Source: Roseiarcus sp963820775
GTDB lineage: Bacteria; Pseudomonadota; Alphaproteobacteria; Rhizobiales; Beijerinckiaceae
Assembly (NCBI GenBank): GCA_963820775.1
Contig: CAWGBF010000008.1
Span: 372,001-436,000 of the forward strand
Direction of reading: 5' to 3'
Length of the DNA: 64,000 nt
Of the stretch, positions 8,315 to 16,290 are shown piece after piece. Both the position numbers and the translations under genes were made by a program. Each line of letters opens with the position of its first letter. Within the stretch, counting starts at the first letter, position 1. Under the pieces are notes generated by a model, which saw nothing but the letters and a program-made list of their open reading frames with translations, made no database searches and was not told the origin of the DNA.

Positions 8315-9197
8315 TCACGGTTGGAGCGAAAGAGTTCTGAGCGCCGTCGCCGGGTCCGCGCCCTCGACTTGCGACGTCTGCCAGGCGAGATGCGCTGCAT
8401 AGGCGAGCCAGCCGATCAGCGCGATTGCGCCCCCCCCCGCAGCTTCGATCGCCGCCAGCGCCAGCGCCGCGGTCGCGGCATAGAACGCCGCGACGCCGAG
8501 CGTGACGCGCGAGCCGAACAGGCGGGCGGTCGAGCGGATGCCGACGATGGCGTCGTCGCGCGCATCCTGCAGGGCGTAGATCGTATCGTAGCCGATCGTC
8601 CACGCAAACGCGGACGCGTAGAGCAGGATGGGCGCAAGCGCGAGAACTCGCGAAAGTCGCGCTCCAGCCCATCAGCGCGCCCCACGAGAAGGCGAGGCCG
8701 AGCGCGGCTTGCGGCCATGAGGTCACGCGCTTCATCAGCGGGTAGACGGCGACGACGCCAAGCGAGGCGATTCCGAGCCAGACCGAGAATCGGTTGAAGC
8801 ACAGAAGCACCGCGAGGCCGACCAGCGCCTGAGCGACAAGGAGCGCCGCCGCCGCGCGAATCGTGACCCGCCCCGACGGCAACGGGCGATTGCGGGTGCG
8901 CTCGACCTGAGCGTCGAGCTTGCGGTCGAGAATGTCGTTGTAGGTGCAGCCGGCGCCGCGCATGGCGATCGCGCCGACCAGAAAGAGGACGAGATGCCAA
9001 AGGTTGGGGCATCGATGGAGAGCGAGACCGACAAGCGCCGTCGCCTGCCAGCATGGGGCGAGCAGCAACTGCCATCCTGCGGGACGGTCGAGACGCGCGA
9101 GCTGAACGAAGGGAAGAGCGAAGTCCGGCGTCAGCCGCAAGACCAGGCTCGCCGGCCGAGCGTCCGGCAGGCTGATCGCGGGCTGCGGCGCGGTCAA
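8315..9197 (-). pseudogene. ubiA: 4-hydroxybenzoate polyprenyltransferase UbiA, frameshifted
   Basis: Membrane prenyltransferase that attaches the polyprenyl tail to 4-hydroxybenzoate in ubiquinone synthesis. From TTG 9197 (overlapping the stop of the upstream gene) the frame gives LARLDRPAGWQLLLAPCWQ and the first Asp-rich site NDILDRKLDAQVERT, continuing to GALMGWSATF. Near 8650-8660 the frame shifts by +1; the second half then reads APILLYASAFAWTIGYDTIY, the second Asp-rich site LQDARDDAIVG, and ends LRTLSLQP at TGA 8315. A run of nine G (minus strand) at about 8430 is read correctly. Ubiquinone synthesis is normally essential, so the break may be a sequencing error. Confidence 0.8.
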
Positions 9198-9622
9198 AGA
9201 GGTCCGGCAGGCAGCGGTTGAGCCTGCGGACCGGCGCCGCCGCCCTGCGCCGCCTGCTCCTTCATCTTCTTCATCTGAGCTGCGACGGTGCAAGCCTTAG
9301 CGCTAAACGCTGTATTCTTCGCGTGATGCTCTTTGAGCTGGCTAATCGCTTCGTCCGGGAATGAGCACCAGTCCTTGTTCTTCTCCATATACGCAATCAG
9401 CGCTGTCTCAGCGCGGACGAGACCCGCCGATTTCCCGCAGAACGCCTCTGGATCCAAGGGCTTGCCATGGAAAGACTTGGCGAAGTTATTGACAATTTCC
9501 AGTTGCGTATTGCGCGCCTCAGCAAGCTTTTGCATGTCCGAGCCGCAATCCGCCCAAGCCGATCCCGTCAGTCCGGCGGCCAAAAGGAGCCCCGCCCGTA
9601 GCCCGTCAAGCCGATTTCGCAC
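9194..9622 (-). CDS. Small exported protein with two or more cysteines
   Basis: From GTG 9622 the product of about 142 aa begins RNRLDGLRAGLLLAAGLTGS with a likely signal peptidase site AWA|DCGSD. The mature part is helical and charged with cysteines in DCGS, AFCGK, DWCSF and KACTV, and a Gly/Pro-rich tail. The same frame opens further upstream to ATG 9745, which overlaps the glk stop, but those codons look untranslated and would bury the signal peptide. It lies between glk and ubiA on the same strand with overlapping ends, so it is probably co-transcribed. No family or function recognised; resembles small periplasmic proteins seen in other Hyphomicrobiales. Confidence 0.65.
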   Translation of the reverse strand: MRNRLDGLRAGLLLAAGLTGSAWADCGSDMQKLAEARNTQLEIVNNFAKSFHGKPLDPEAFCGKSAGLVRAETALIAYMEKNKDWCSFPDEAISQLKEHHAKNTAFSAKACTVAAQMKKMKEQAAQGGGAGPQAQPLPAGPL

Positions 9623-9741
9623 CACCGCGTCAACCCCGAGTCGCGTCGCCCCCAATTTACCGGGACAAACCTCAGAAAAAAGGCAAAAGCACGGCTTGAG
9701 GCCTATTCGGGGCCCGTCGGAGCGGACCCTGACGTTGAAGC

Positions 9742-10746
9742 TCATACCCAGGCGCGGGATGCGTAGTCGACGCCGTAGCGATCTGGCCTCGACGCGATCG
9801 CCGCCATTCCGACCAGCACCGCGTCCTCCCGCGTCACCAGCCGGGTCGGAACGCGCTTGGCGAGTCCGTCGACGGGCGCCTTATCCTCAAAGGCCTGACG
9901 AAACGCGGCCTCGTCGAGAAAGTCCACCACTCTCGGCAGGACGCCGCCGGAGAGCGTCACCCCGCCGGTCGCCACGAAGGTCACCGCCATGTCGCCCGCG
10001 AAGCGCGCCACAATATGCCAATAAAGCCTGAGGCTTGCCGCTTCTTCACCTTTGGGGTTGGCCGCCGCCGCCGCCGTGACCGCCGGCGGTTCAACGTGGG
10101 GATCGGCGTGACCTTTCGCCATCATACGCGCACGGTGGACGCGCGCGAGACCCGCGCCCGAAATGACGCTCTCGCTGGTGATGCGGCCGTGCGCGTGTTC
10201 GAGATGCGGCCAGAGCTCGAATTCCTCGGGATGAACCGGACCAAAATCAATGTGGCAGGCCTCCGACGACACCGGGGTGAAGCGTCCGTCGGCCTCGACC
10301 AGGGCCGCGACCCCGAGTCCGGTCCCAGGCCCAAGAATGACTTGAGGGCCCTCAGCTCCGAACTGAAGCGGGCCGATGCGCCGCTCCCAACCCGCTGGAA
10401 TCGTAGGCAACGACAGCGCCTGAGCCTCGAAATCGTTGAGCAGCAACCCCTGTTTCAGGCCGGTTCGGCGCGCAGCCTCCGGGCCGTCCATCACCCAGGG
10501 CGCATTGGTGAGCTTGAGCCTCCGCCCATTCACCGGCCCGGCTCCGCAGGCGATTATAGAGCCAGGCCGCGTCCCGAGCTTGGGGACGGCGGCCTCGATC
10601 GCTTCCGCCAGCCCCGGATAATCGCCAGTGTGCAAGTGGACGATATCGCTCAAGCGGCCTCCGGGTTCCCTGACGAGCGCGAACCGCACATTGGTGCCGC
10701 CTGTGTCGCAGACGAGCGCAGGGAAGGGGAAGGCGAAGTTGGTCAT
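9742..10746 (-). CDS. glk: Glucokinase (bacterial Glk family)
   Basis: ATP-dependent phosphorylation of glucose to glucose 6-phosphate. From ATG 10746 (334 aa) motifs are ALVCDTGGTNVRFALV for the phosphate-1 loop, GAGPVNGRRLKLTNAPW for sugar binding, the catalytic aspartate in LLNDFEAQAL, and the adenosine segment LGPGTGLGVAAL. ATGGVTLSGGVLPR further on fits the C-terminal ATP site. A possible upstream TTG-type extension is ignored because family members begin near MTNFAFP. It heads a glk/small-protein/ubiA run on the minus strand and is divergent from the restriction-modification cassette. Confidence 0.88.
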   Translation of the reverse strand: MTNFAFPFPALVCDTGGTNVRFALVREPGGRLSDIVHLHTGDYPGLAEAIEAAVPKLGTRPGSIIACGAGPVNGRRLKLTNAPWVMDGPEAARRTGLKQGLLLNDFEAQALSLPTIPAGWERRIGPLQFGAEGPQVILGPGTGLGVAALVEADGRFTPVSSEACHIDFGPVHPEEFELWPHLEHAHGRITSESVISGAGLARVHRARMMAKGHADPHVEPPAVTAAAAANPKGEEAASLRLYWHIVARFAGDMAVTFVATGGVTLSGGVLPRVVDFLDEAAFRQAFEDKAPVDGLAKRVPTRLVTREDAVLVGMAAIASRPDRYGVDYASRAWV

Positions 10747-10850
10747 TGGAGGGCCATAACGCAGAACGCCGCGGCGGCGGTCAAGCGGCAAAAGAGGCTT
10801 CGGTCTAACGGCAAAAGCAGCGGTTTCAGTCCGAGGCTCCGCACAAGGGC

Positions 10851-10878
10851 TTGCAACTGGTTATTAATTGGCTATGGT
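10851..10878 (+). promoter_or_regulatory. Candidate sigma-70 promoter for the restriction-modification cassette
   Basis: TTGCAA (10851-10856) and TATGGT (10873-10878) are separated by 16 nt in an AT-rich patch, upstream of the methyltransferase start at 11028. This would give a leader of about 140 nt. It is a visual match only. Confidence 0.35.
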
Positions 10879-11027
10879 GAACATATAGGGAACAGCGATA
10901 TCTCGGAGATTTTGCCGTTGGCCCCAACGCTAACCGTGTCGTCCACAACTGATCTCGTTGCGGCAGCCAATCCTGTTTCGCGGTTGCCTCGTGCAGCTTA
11001 AGCTCATTGGAGGAATCAGTTGCGGAC

Positions 11028-12203
11028 ATGACCGAGCTCACCTGTCTCGAATTCTTCGCCGGCGGCGGCATGGCGCGCGCAGGCTTGGGAGATTCGTGGC
11101 GCTGCCTGTTCGCCAATGATTTCGACCAGATGAAAGTCGAGACCTACGAGGCCAACTGGGGCGTGGGACACATCAAGCATAAGGATGTCGCGGCCCTTAC
11201 GCTCTCGGACCTTCCTACGGAGGTAGTCGATCTCGTCTGGGCATCGTTTCCGTGCCAGGATCTGTCGCTAGCGGGAAGTTATCGTGGACTTGGTCTTGAG
11301 CGCGACAACGTCACGACCCGATCCGGCACATTTTGGCCCTTTTGGAAATTGATCCGGAGCTTGGCGCAAGATGGACGCGCCCCCCGCGCGATCGTTCTTG
11401 AAAACGTTTACGGATGTTTGACGTCGCACGAAGGAAAGGATTTCGCGGCGATTGTTTCGGCGCTGACCGAACTAGACTACCGGTTCGGAGCCGCTGTGAT
11501 TGACGCTGTTCACTTCGTGCCGCAGTCGCGACCGCGTGTCTTTTTTATAGCCTTCCGAGGGGACCAATCCATCCCGATTTCCCTGATTGGCGAGGGTCCG
11601 CAGGCAAGCTGGCATCCCCCAGCGCTCATAGACGCTTACGACGGTATCGCGGCGACGGCGAAGCGAAACTGGATCTGGTGGAACATCTCGCGGCCATTGG
11701 CGCGCAACTCCACCTTCGCCGATCTCATCGAGGAGGCGCCGACTGCGGTGAAGTGGCACGCCGCCGCGCATACGAACTACATTTTGAACCTCATGTCGCC
11801 GCTTAATCGTGAGAAGGTGTCTGACGCGATCAGAACCGGCCGTAGAGTGGTCGGCGCCGTATATAGGCGCACCCGGCCTGATGAAAACGGGATCAAGCGC
11901 CAGCGCGCCGAGGTCCGTTTCGACGACGTTGCGGGCTGTCTTCGCACGCCAGCGGGCGGCTCATCGCGCCAGGTAATCTTGGTGGTCGAAGGGAAGACAG
12001 TGAGGTCGCGCCTGCTGTCGCCGCGCGAAGCGGCGCGGCTCATGGGATTGGACGAGGACTACGTGCTTCCCGAGCGCTATAACCACGCCTACCATGTCTG
12101 TGGCGATGGCGTGTGCGTGCCGGTCGTGCGGCATATCGCCGAGCATGTTCTTGAACCTGTGCTCGTGGACCGCGAGATGTCGGAACTCATCGCCGCGGAG
12201 TAG
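11028..12203 (+). CDS. DNA (cytosine-5-)-methyltransferase
   Basis: Type II modification enzyme placing 5-methylcytosine. C5-methyltransferase motifs occur in order: I TCLEFFAGGGMARAGLG (residues 4-20), IV with the catalytic Pro-Cys WASFPCQDLSLAG (about 75-87), VI IVLENVYG, VIII VPQSRPRVFFI, IX LRTPAGGSSRQ and X near the end (AARLMGLDEDY). ATG 11028 is preceded by GGAGGA 13 nt away; an in-frame TTG at 11007 is possible. Three nt separate it from the GIY-YIG gene and vsr follows, so the three form one cassette. Specificity cannot be read from the sequence. The cassette appears horizontally acquired, sitting beside insertion sequences. Confidence 0.88.
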   Translation: MTELTCLEFFAGGGMARAGLGDSWRCLFANDFDQMKVETYEANWGVGHIKHKDVAALTLSDLPTEVVDLVWASFPCQDLSLAGSYRGLGLERDNVTTRSGTFWPFWKLIRSLAQDGRAPRAIVLENVYGCLTSHEGKDFAAIVSALTELDYRFGAAVIDAVHFVPQSRPRVFFIAFRGDQSIPISLIGEGPQASWHPPALIDAYDGIAATAKRNWIWWNISRPLARNSTFADLIEEAPTAVKWHAAAHTNYILNLMSPLNREKVSDAIRTGRRVVGAVYRRTRPDENGIKRQRAEVRFDDVAGCLRTPAGGSSRQVILVVEGKTVRSRLLSPREAARLMGLDEDYVLPERYNHAYHVCGDGVCVPVVRHIAEHVLEPVLVDREMSELIAAE

Positions 12204-12206
12204 GGA

Positions 12207-12788
12207 ATGGCGATCGACCTGCCCTTTCGACGCCGGGCCGTTCGTACGCTGACTAACGAAATCGGTTGCTATGTACTTTGCGACCTCGATCAAGTTCCCA
12301 TCTATGTGGGTCAATCGATCGATGGCATCCGTTCGCGGGTGAATCGTCATTTGACCTCAGCTAGGAGCGACATCATCGCGAATCGTCAAATCGACGTTTG
12401 GGAGATCGCATGGGTCTGGGCCTATCCGGTGAAGGACAGAGCGCAGATTAGCGCCCTCGAAAATGCGCTGTTTCATGAATTTCACGGACGCTCAGCGCTG
12501 ATGAACGGCAAGGTGCCGAAGCCGCCGACCACCCCGGCGAAGTCGCCGGAACCATCGCAAAGAATTCAAGTGATGCCCGACGCTGAAATCGCGGAGAAAC
12601 GAGATCCTTCGCTTCGGCTGCCGCGTCAAGCGGAACATTACAGTCAGATCGTCAGCCATTTCCTCGCGGTCAAGAACTCGAGGGAAATCGCGGGGGCGAT
12701 CCAGGCGCACTTTGAGCGGCTCCAGAAGTACCACCGACAGCTCCTCGGCCTTGCGGTCGAGGTTGAAGGAGATAGCGGGCAGGATTGA
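12207..12788 (+). CDS. GIY-YIG nuclease domain protein, probable restriction endonuclease
   Basis: 193 aa. The N-terminal GIY-YIG core is visible as IGCYVLCDLDQVPIYVGQS (about residues 19-37), followed by the arginine in GIRSRVNRHL and the glutamate in SALENALFHEF. The middle is Pro-rich (KPPTTPAKSPEPS) and the C-terminus helical, HFERLQKYHRQLLGL. GIY-YIG folds are used by several type II restriction enzymes (Eco29kI, Hpy188I, Cfr42I), and here the gene begins 3 nt after a cytosine methyltransferase. It is therefore inferred to be the cognate endonuclease cutting the sequence that the methyltransferase protects. Cleavage activity and specificity are not shown by sequence alone. Confidence 0.75.
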   Translation: MAIDLPFRRRAVRTLTNEIGCYVLCDLDQVPIYVGQSIDGIRSRVNRHLTSARSDIIANRQIDVWEIAWVWAYPVKDRAQISALENALFHEFHGRSALMNGKVPKPPTTPAKSPEPSQRIQVMPDAEIAEKRDPSLRLPRQAEHYSQIVSHFLAVKNSREIAGAIQAHFERLQKYHRQLLGLAVEVEGDSGQD

Positions 12789-12801
12789 CTGGAATCTCAC
12801 T

Positions 12802-13281
12802 ATGACCGCTGTGTCAAACTTAAGCGGCTACAGCGCCACCTCTGCGTCCGCACAGACCAAAAGAATGCTAACTGCTCCAGCCAAAGCCTACGACCGCTCC
12901 GCGGTCATGCGCGCGGTCAAATCGCGCGACACGAGTCCGGAGCGTGCGGTCCGCGCGCTTCTGCGTCCGATCGCGCCGGGCTACCGGCTCCATCGCGACG
13001 ATCTGCCGGGAAAGCCAGACGTCGCCTACCTCTCTCGCAAGCTGGCGATTTTCGTCCACGGATGCTTCTGGCATGGGCATGACTGCGCGCGCGGCGCGCG
13101 GAGCCCCAAAACCAACGCCGACTACTGGCGCGCCAAGATCGCTCGCAACCGGGCGCGTGACCAGGAGACGCTCGCCGCCTATGCCGGGATGGGCTGGCGC
13201 GCGCTCGTCATCTTCGAATGCGAACTCAAGGATAAAGCTGCGCTCGGCGCCCGGCTCGCCGAAGCCCTGCGGCTCGACTAG
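12802..13281 (+). CDS. vsr: Very short patch repair endonuclease Vsr
   Basis: Nicks beside T:G mismatches made when 5-methylcytosine deaminates, protecting methylated sites from C-to-T mutation. The Vsr core is present: RSAVMRAVKSRDTSPERAV, then GYRLHRDDLPGKPDVAY with the catalytic aspartate, AIFVHGCFWHGHDC with the conserved Trp-His-Cys cluster, and NADYWRAKIARNRARD. ATG 12802 is chosen as start; ATG 12865 would give a more typical short N-terminus. It lies just after the GIY-YIG gene, completing a methyltransferase-endonuclease-Vsr cassette. Pairing with a cytosine-5 methyltransferase is exactly the context expected. Confidence 0.88.
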   Translation: MTAVSNLSGYSATSASAQTKRMLTAPAKAYDRSAVMRAVKSRDTSPERAVRALLRPIAPGYRLHRDDLPGKPDVAYLSRKLAIFVHGCFWHGHDCARGARSPKTNADYWRAKIARNRARDQETLAAYAGMGWRALVIFECELKDKAALGARLAEALRLD

Positions 13282-13338
13282 ATGTTTGGTCCCAGCTTTT
13301 GATGGGGCATTCTTGCCGAGTGATTCGAAGGATGCGCT

Positions 13339-14059
13339 ATGGGCCAAGTTCGACACGGGAGCGCCACGACGACAGAGGCGGTCCGTCGAGCGATACAGCA
13401 TAGTCAAGAGAGCTTGAGGGCGCTGGCCAGGCGCTACGGCGTCAATCCGAAGACCATTGCCAAGTGGAAGGGGCGGACATCGGTCGCCGATCTGCCGACT
13501 GGGCCGAGGGAGCCCCGATCAACGGCCCTGTCGGTCGATGAAGAGGCCGTGGTCGTCGCCTTCCGAAGGCATACTTTGCTGCCGCTCGACGATTGCCTCT
13601 ACGCTCTGCAGCCGACCATTCCGCATCTGACGCGCTCGTCCCTTCATCGTTGCCTTAAGCGTCATGGAATCTCGCGGCTGCCGCAGGTCGAAGGCGAAGC
13701 TTCGCCCAAGCGCAAGTTCAAGGCCTATCCGATCGGCTTCTTCCACGTCGACATCGCCGAAGTGCAGACCGCGCAAGGCAAGCTCCATCTCTTCGTCGCG
13801 ATTGACCGCGCCTCCAAGTTCGCGGTCGCTCAACTCGTCGACGAGGCCAATACGCAGACCGCGCGCCTTCCTGGAGGCCCTTGTCGCCGCCGTGCCTTAC
13901 CGGGTTGAGATCGTGCTCACCGACAATGGAATCCAGTTCGCCGACCTGCCGAAGAACCGATCAGGCCCAACCGCCAGGCTCCGCGGACATCCTTTCGACC
14001 GCGCCTGTCGTGAGCACGGGGTCGAGCATCGGCTGACGAAGCCCAATCATCCGTGGACC
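13339..14059 (+). pseudogene. IS481-family transposase, N-terminal part, frameshifted and interrupted
   Basis: DDE integrase-like transposase. The N-terminal helix-turn-helix LRALARRYGVNPKTIAKWKG is followed by the first catalytic aspartate in FFHVDIAEVQT and the second in VEIVLTDNGIQFAD. The frame is lost at about 13861-13868, where two bases of a GC run seem missing (TARLPGG instead of TARAFLEALV), and resumes in another frame to TKPNHPWT at 14059, where IS110 DNA begins. The remaining segment with the catalytic glutamate region lies at 15707 onward. Two independent lesions make this copy inactive. Confidence 0.85.
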
Positions 14060-14188
14060 ACTGATGTGATCGACAAGTGTCTTCTTGCGGGATCTGATTC
14101 TTGCGCGATCTGCGCTATTTTCCTCTCGCGCATGGGCGACCGCGCGGCGAAGAGCAGGGCGCGAGGCGCAAGCCCTGCCGCGCAGCCT

Positions 14189-15445
14189 TCACCGTCGCCC
14201 CTCGGTTGCGGCGCCCGTGCGCACCCGCTTGGGACCACGCGGGTTCCAACCGGAGACGAAGCGCGCGTAGGCCGTCTCGGCTTGCTCGACCCATCCGCGC
14301 TCCTGATCGCGATGGCTCTTGATATGGCTCTTGATATTGTACGCGTGGGCCGCGCCTCTTTGGCCACGCGCGGCCCTGTACCCCGCTTTCAGCTCCAGAT
14401 CGCGCAGCTTCCTCGCGTGCAACGCCGGCCGGGCCCACACGTAGCTTTCGCCTTTGCTCAGCAAATGCCAGATGAGCGCCGCGAGCTTACGGGCGGTCGC
14501 GACAGCGGCGACATGCTGACCGCGGCGGGCGCGGACTCGCAGGAAGAACGCACGCAACGGACCTGGCGCTCGCGCTGCCGCCCAAGCCGCCTCGACGAGC
14601 ATGCCGCGCGCATGGCCGCGGCCCTGCTTGGTGATCCGGCCGTGATACGCGGGCCCAGGACCTGACTGTCTGACGCTTGGGTTGAGGCCGAGGTAGCTCA
14701 CCAGCTTTTGCGACTGCTCGAAGCGTCCCACGTCGCCGATCGCGGCCACGATGGCGAGCGCCACCACCATGTCGACCCCTGGGATCGTCATCAGGCGTTT
14801 GACGCCCTCGTCCGCCAGGGCTGAGCGGGCAAGATCGCGCTCGATGACCTTGAGGTCATCGCCGAGCCGATCGAACTCGCGCGGATGCCGTTCGACGGCA
14901 AGACGTTCGTCCCCCGGCAAGACCTGGTGAAAAAGACCTGGTGAAAAAGCCACGCCCGTCCGCTCGCCCCGCACAGATCGGCGTGCGGGCAAGAGGGGAT
15001 CAAGTGGCTGTGCAGGATCGACTGGATGATGTTCTTCAAGCGCGATCGCTGCCGGACGATCTGGTTGCGCCGGGTCACCTGCCGGCGGAGCGCCTGCGTC
15101 GGCTCATCAGGTATCCAGACTTCCGGCAGAAAGCCGCTTGCATAGAGTTGGGCGAGCACGCTGGCGTCGATCGTATCGGTCTTGATCTTGGCGTGAGCGA
15201 TGACGCGCACCTGCTTCGGGTTTGCGACCACAACCCGCTTTACATGCGGCGCGATCACCGCAGCGACCGAGGCTGCGTTGCCGGTCGCTTCGACGACAAC
15301 GATATCCTCCTTGGCGAGCTTTTTTGCGAAAGCCTCGAAGAAGATGGCGGCGCATGTCGACACGCCCCAGCCGTTTGAGCTCGCCCTCGTCCCAGGCGAC
15401 CGCCTCGGCGAAGGCGCGGTGGATATCTAATCCAAGGATCCGCAT
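14189..15445 (-). pseudogene. IS110-family transposase (DEDD type), disrupted twice
   Basis: Starts MRILGLDIHRAFAEAVAWDE with the first catalytic Asp of the RuvC-like DEDD domain. An extra base near 15336 shifts the frame (RRHLL to EAFAKKLAKEDIVVVEATGN). The second frame carries AHAKIKTDTIDASVLAQL. A 14-bp tandem duplication at 14921-14948 then breaks it after GRAWLFHQV. The original frame resumes with LPGDERLAVERH, the Transposase_20 signature VKRLMTIPGVDMVVALAIV, and the C-terminal catalytic serine region of YLGLNPSVRQSGPGP. Removing the two lesions gives one continuous protein of about 415 aa. It cannot be active as written. Confidence 0.85.
14921..14948. repeat. 14-bp tandem duplication in the IS110 transposase
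   Basis: GACCTGGTGAAAAA occurs twice in a row (14921-14934 and 14935-14948). One copy restores the frame WLFHQVLPGDER. A 14-bp insertion is not a homopolymer artefact, so this looks like a real replication-slippage mutation or an assembly duplication. Confidence 0.85.
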
Positions 15446-15706
15446 GCCTGCTCCCCCGTCTCTGTTCGTTCGAAGCGGGAGCTGGCGGGCGACACGACAT
15501 CTACTGATCCGCGCTCACGGCGCATCCGGGAAAGTCGCAAGGGGCGGTCATGTAACGAGCTCGGGCTCTCGGCCCACTGTCTATCGACGGCCTGCCCGCA
15601 CCTTCGTGCTCCCGGCGCGCCCCGTGTCCCGGATGGGCTCACCATATCGCCGTCTCCCTTCCGGGAACAGCCGGACAGCAAGGCGCCGACGGATTTCATA
15701 CCGGAT
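15446..15706 (-). ncRNA. Candidate IS110 left-end bridge RNA region
   Basis: The 261 bp between the element boundary and the transposase start, on the transposase strand, are non-coding. In characterised IS110 elements (IS621 type) this left-end stretch encodes a structured bridge RNA that pairs with target and donor DNA. No base pairing to the flanking IS481 target has been demonstrated here; the call is positional. Confidence 0.35.
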
Positions 15707-16009
15707 AACGGCCAAGTCGAAAGAATGAACCGGACAATCAAGGACGCGACCGTCAAACGATATCACTACGAGTCTCACGACCAGCTGCGAGCCCACCTGC
15801 AAAACTTCGTCGACGCCTCCAACTTCGCCAGACGCCTCAAGACCCTCAAAGGCCTCACCCCATACGAGTTCGTCTGCAAAGCCTGGACTTCAAAGCCACA
15901 CAGATTCAAAATCAACCCGCTCCAGCAAACGCCGGGACTAACCCACCTAATCCATATCAACAGGTATCGCTATAAGAGCCGCGAAATTCATTGGAAAAGT
16001 CCGTGTTAG
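15707..16009 (+). pseudogene. IS481-family transposase, C-terminal part
   Basis: Continues the interrupted transposase: NGQVERMNRTIKDATVKRYH, then AHLQNFVDASNFARRLKTL, GLTPYEFVCKAW and INPLQQTPGL. In this family the protein usually ends a few residues later near GLNT; here an extra C near 15942 carries the frame past that point to TAG 16009. The catalytic glutamate is in NGQVERMN. It is the distal half of the copy starting at 13339. Confidence 0.85.
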
Positions 16010-16102
16010 ACATATTGGTGCCCGCAGAATGATCCGCGCTTGGGCTTGAGCCCGCGCGAGGAGGGAGGAAGCCGGAGGCTGTTTGACGCGCTTTGAGCAC
16101 AA

Positions 16103-16138
16103 CCCTCCGCGCGAGTTTGGCGGAGGGAGATTTTTTTT
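16103..16138 (+). terminator. Rho-independent terminator
   Basis: CCCTCCGC (16103-16110) pairs perfectly with GCGGAGGG (16120-16127) across a 9-nt loop, followed by AGA and eight T. No gene on the plus strand ends just upstream except the decayed IS481 fragment, so it may end an unrecognised small transcript starting in 15.95-16.05 kb. Confidence 0.75.
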
Positions 16139-16157
16139 ATTTTTTTCTGCTGTAACC

Positions 16158-16176
16158 CATTGAAAAGTCCCGATTC
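16158..16176 (+). repeat. 19-bp dispersed repeat, copy 1
   Basis: CATTGAAAAGTCCCGATTC is identical to the reverse complement of 24664-24682, and similarity extends outward a few bases (GTAACYCATTG...). A partial copy of the first 11 bp is at 19172-19182 in reverse. Probably the end of an insertion sequence or a small repeat family. Confidence 0.7.
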
Positions 16177-16256
16177 AGCCAAAGAAAAACAAGCAAATGC
16201 ACGGCATTAGGTAGCAAGCTCACCTAATTCTAGATGCGGAAAAATAGAACATTTCG

Positions 16257-16285
16257 TTGACACCCTTCTGGTTAGTGCGTAGCAT
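16257..16285 (+). promoter_or_regulatory. Near-consensus sigma-70 promoter giving a leaderless transcript
   Basis: TTGACA (16257-16262), 17-nt spacer, TAGCAT (16280-16285). The start codon ATG 16291 is only 5 nt after the -10 element, so the transcript would begin at or next to the start codon. No ribosome site precedes the ATG, which is consistent. Confidence 0.6.
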
Positions 16286-16290
16286 GCATA

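Larger units (their letters stand above)
14060..15706 (-). mobile_element. IS110-family insertion sequence inside IS481
   Basis: The segment replaces nothing of the IS481 transposase: joining 14059 to 15707 restores TKPNHPWT-NGQVERMNRT. Its only gene, on the minus strand, is a DEDD/Transposase_20 type IS110 transposase. IS110 elements lack terminal inverted repeats and usually create little or no target duplication, which fits. The element has 261 bp before its transposase and 130 bp after it. Confidence 0.75.
13283..15945 (+). mobile_element. IS481-family element split by an IS110-family element
   Basis: Left end TGTTTGGTCCCAGC (13283-13296) matches the inverse of GCCGGGACTAACCC (15931-15944) at 10 of 14 positions, giving likely terminal inverted repeats. 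The transposase begins at 13339 and its last third reappears at 15707-15945, with about 1.65 kb of IS110 DNA between the codons for NHPWT and NGQVERM. Ends are by-eye estimates. Confidence 0.65.
15989..16290. other. Intergenic region with terminator, short repeats and a promoter
   Basis: No gene. It contains a CATTGGAAAAGTCC copy (15989), a GC-rich patch of 16020-16130 ending in a strong terminator, the 19-bp dispersed repeat (16158-16176), the left inverted repeat of the 3.0-kb unit (16203-16224) and a near-consensus promoter (16257-16285). GC falls sharply from about 16130 onward. Confidence 0.6.

Noticed and set aside
9623..9745. Longer N-terminus of the small exported protein from ATG 9745
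   Set aside because: It would place a classical signal peptide 41 residues inside the chain.
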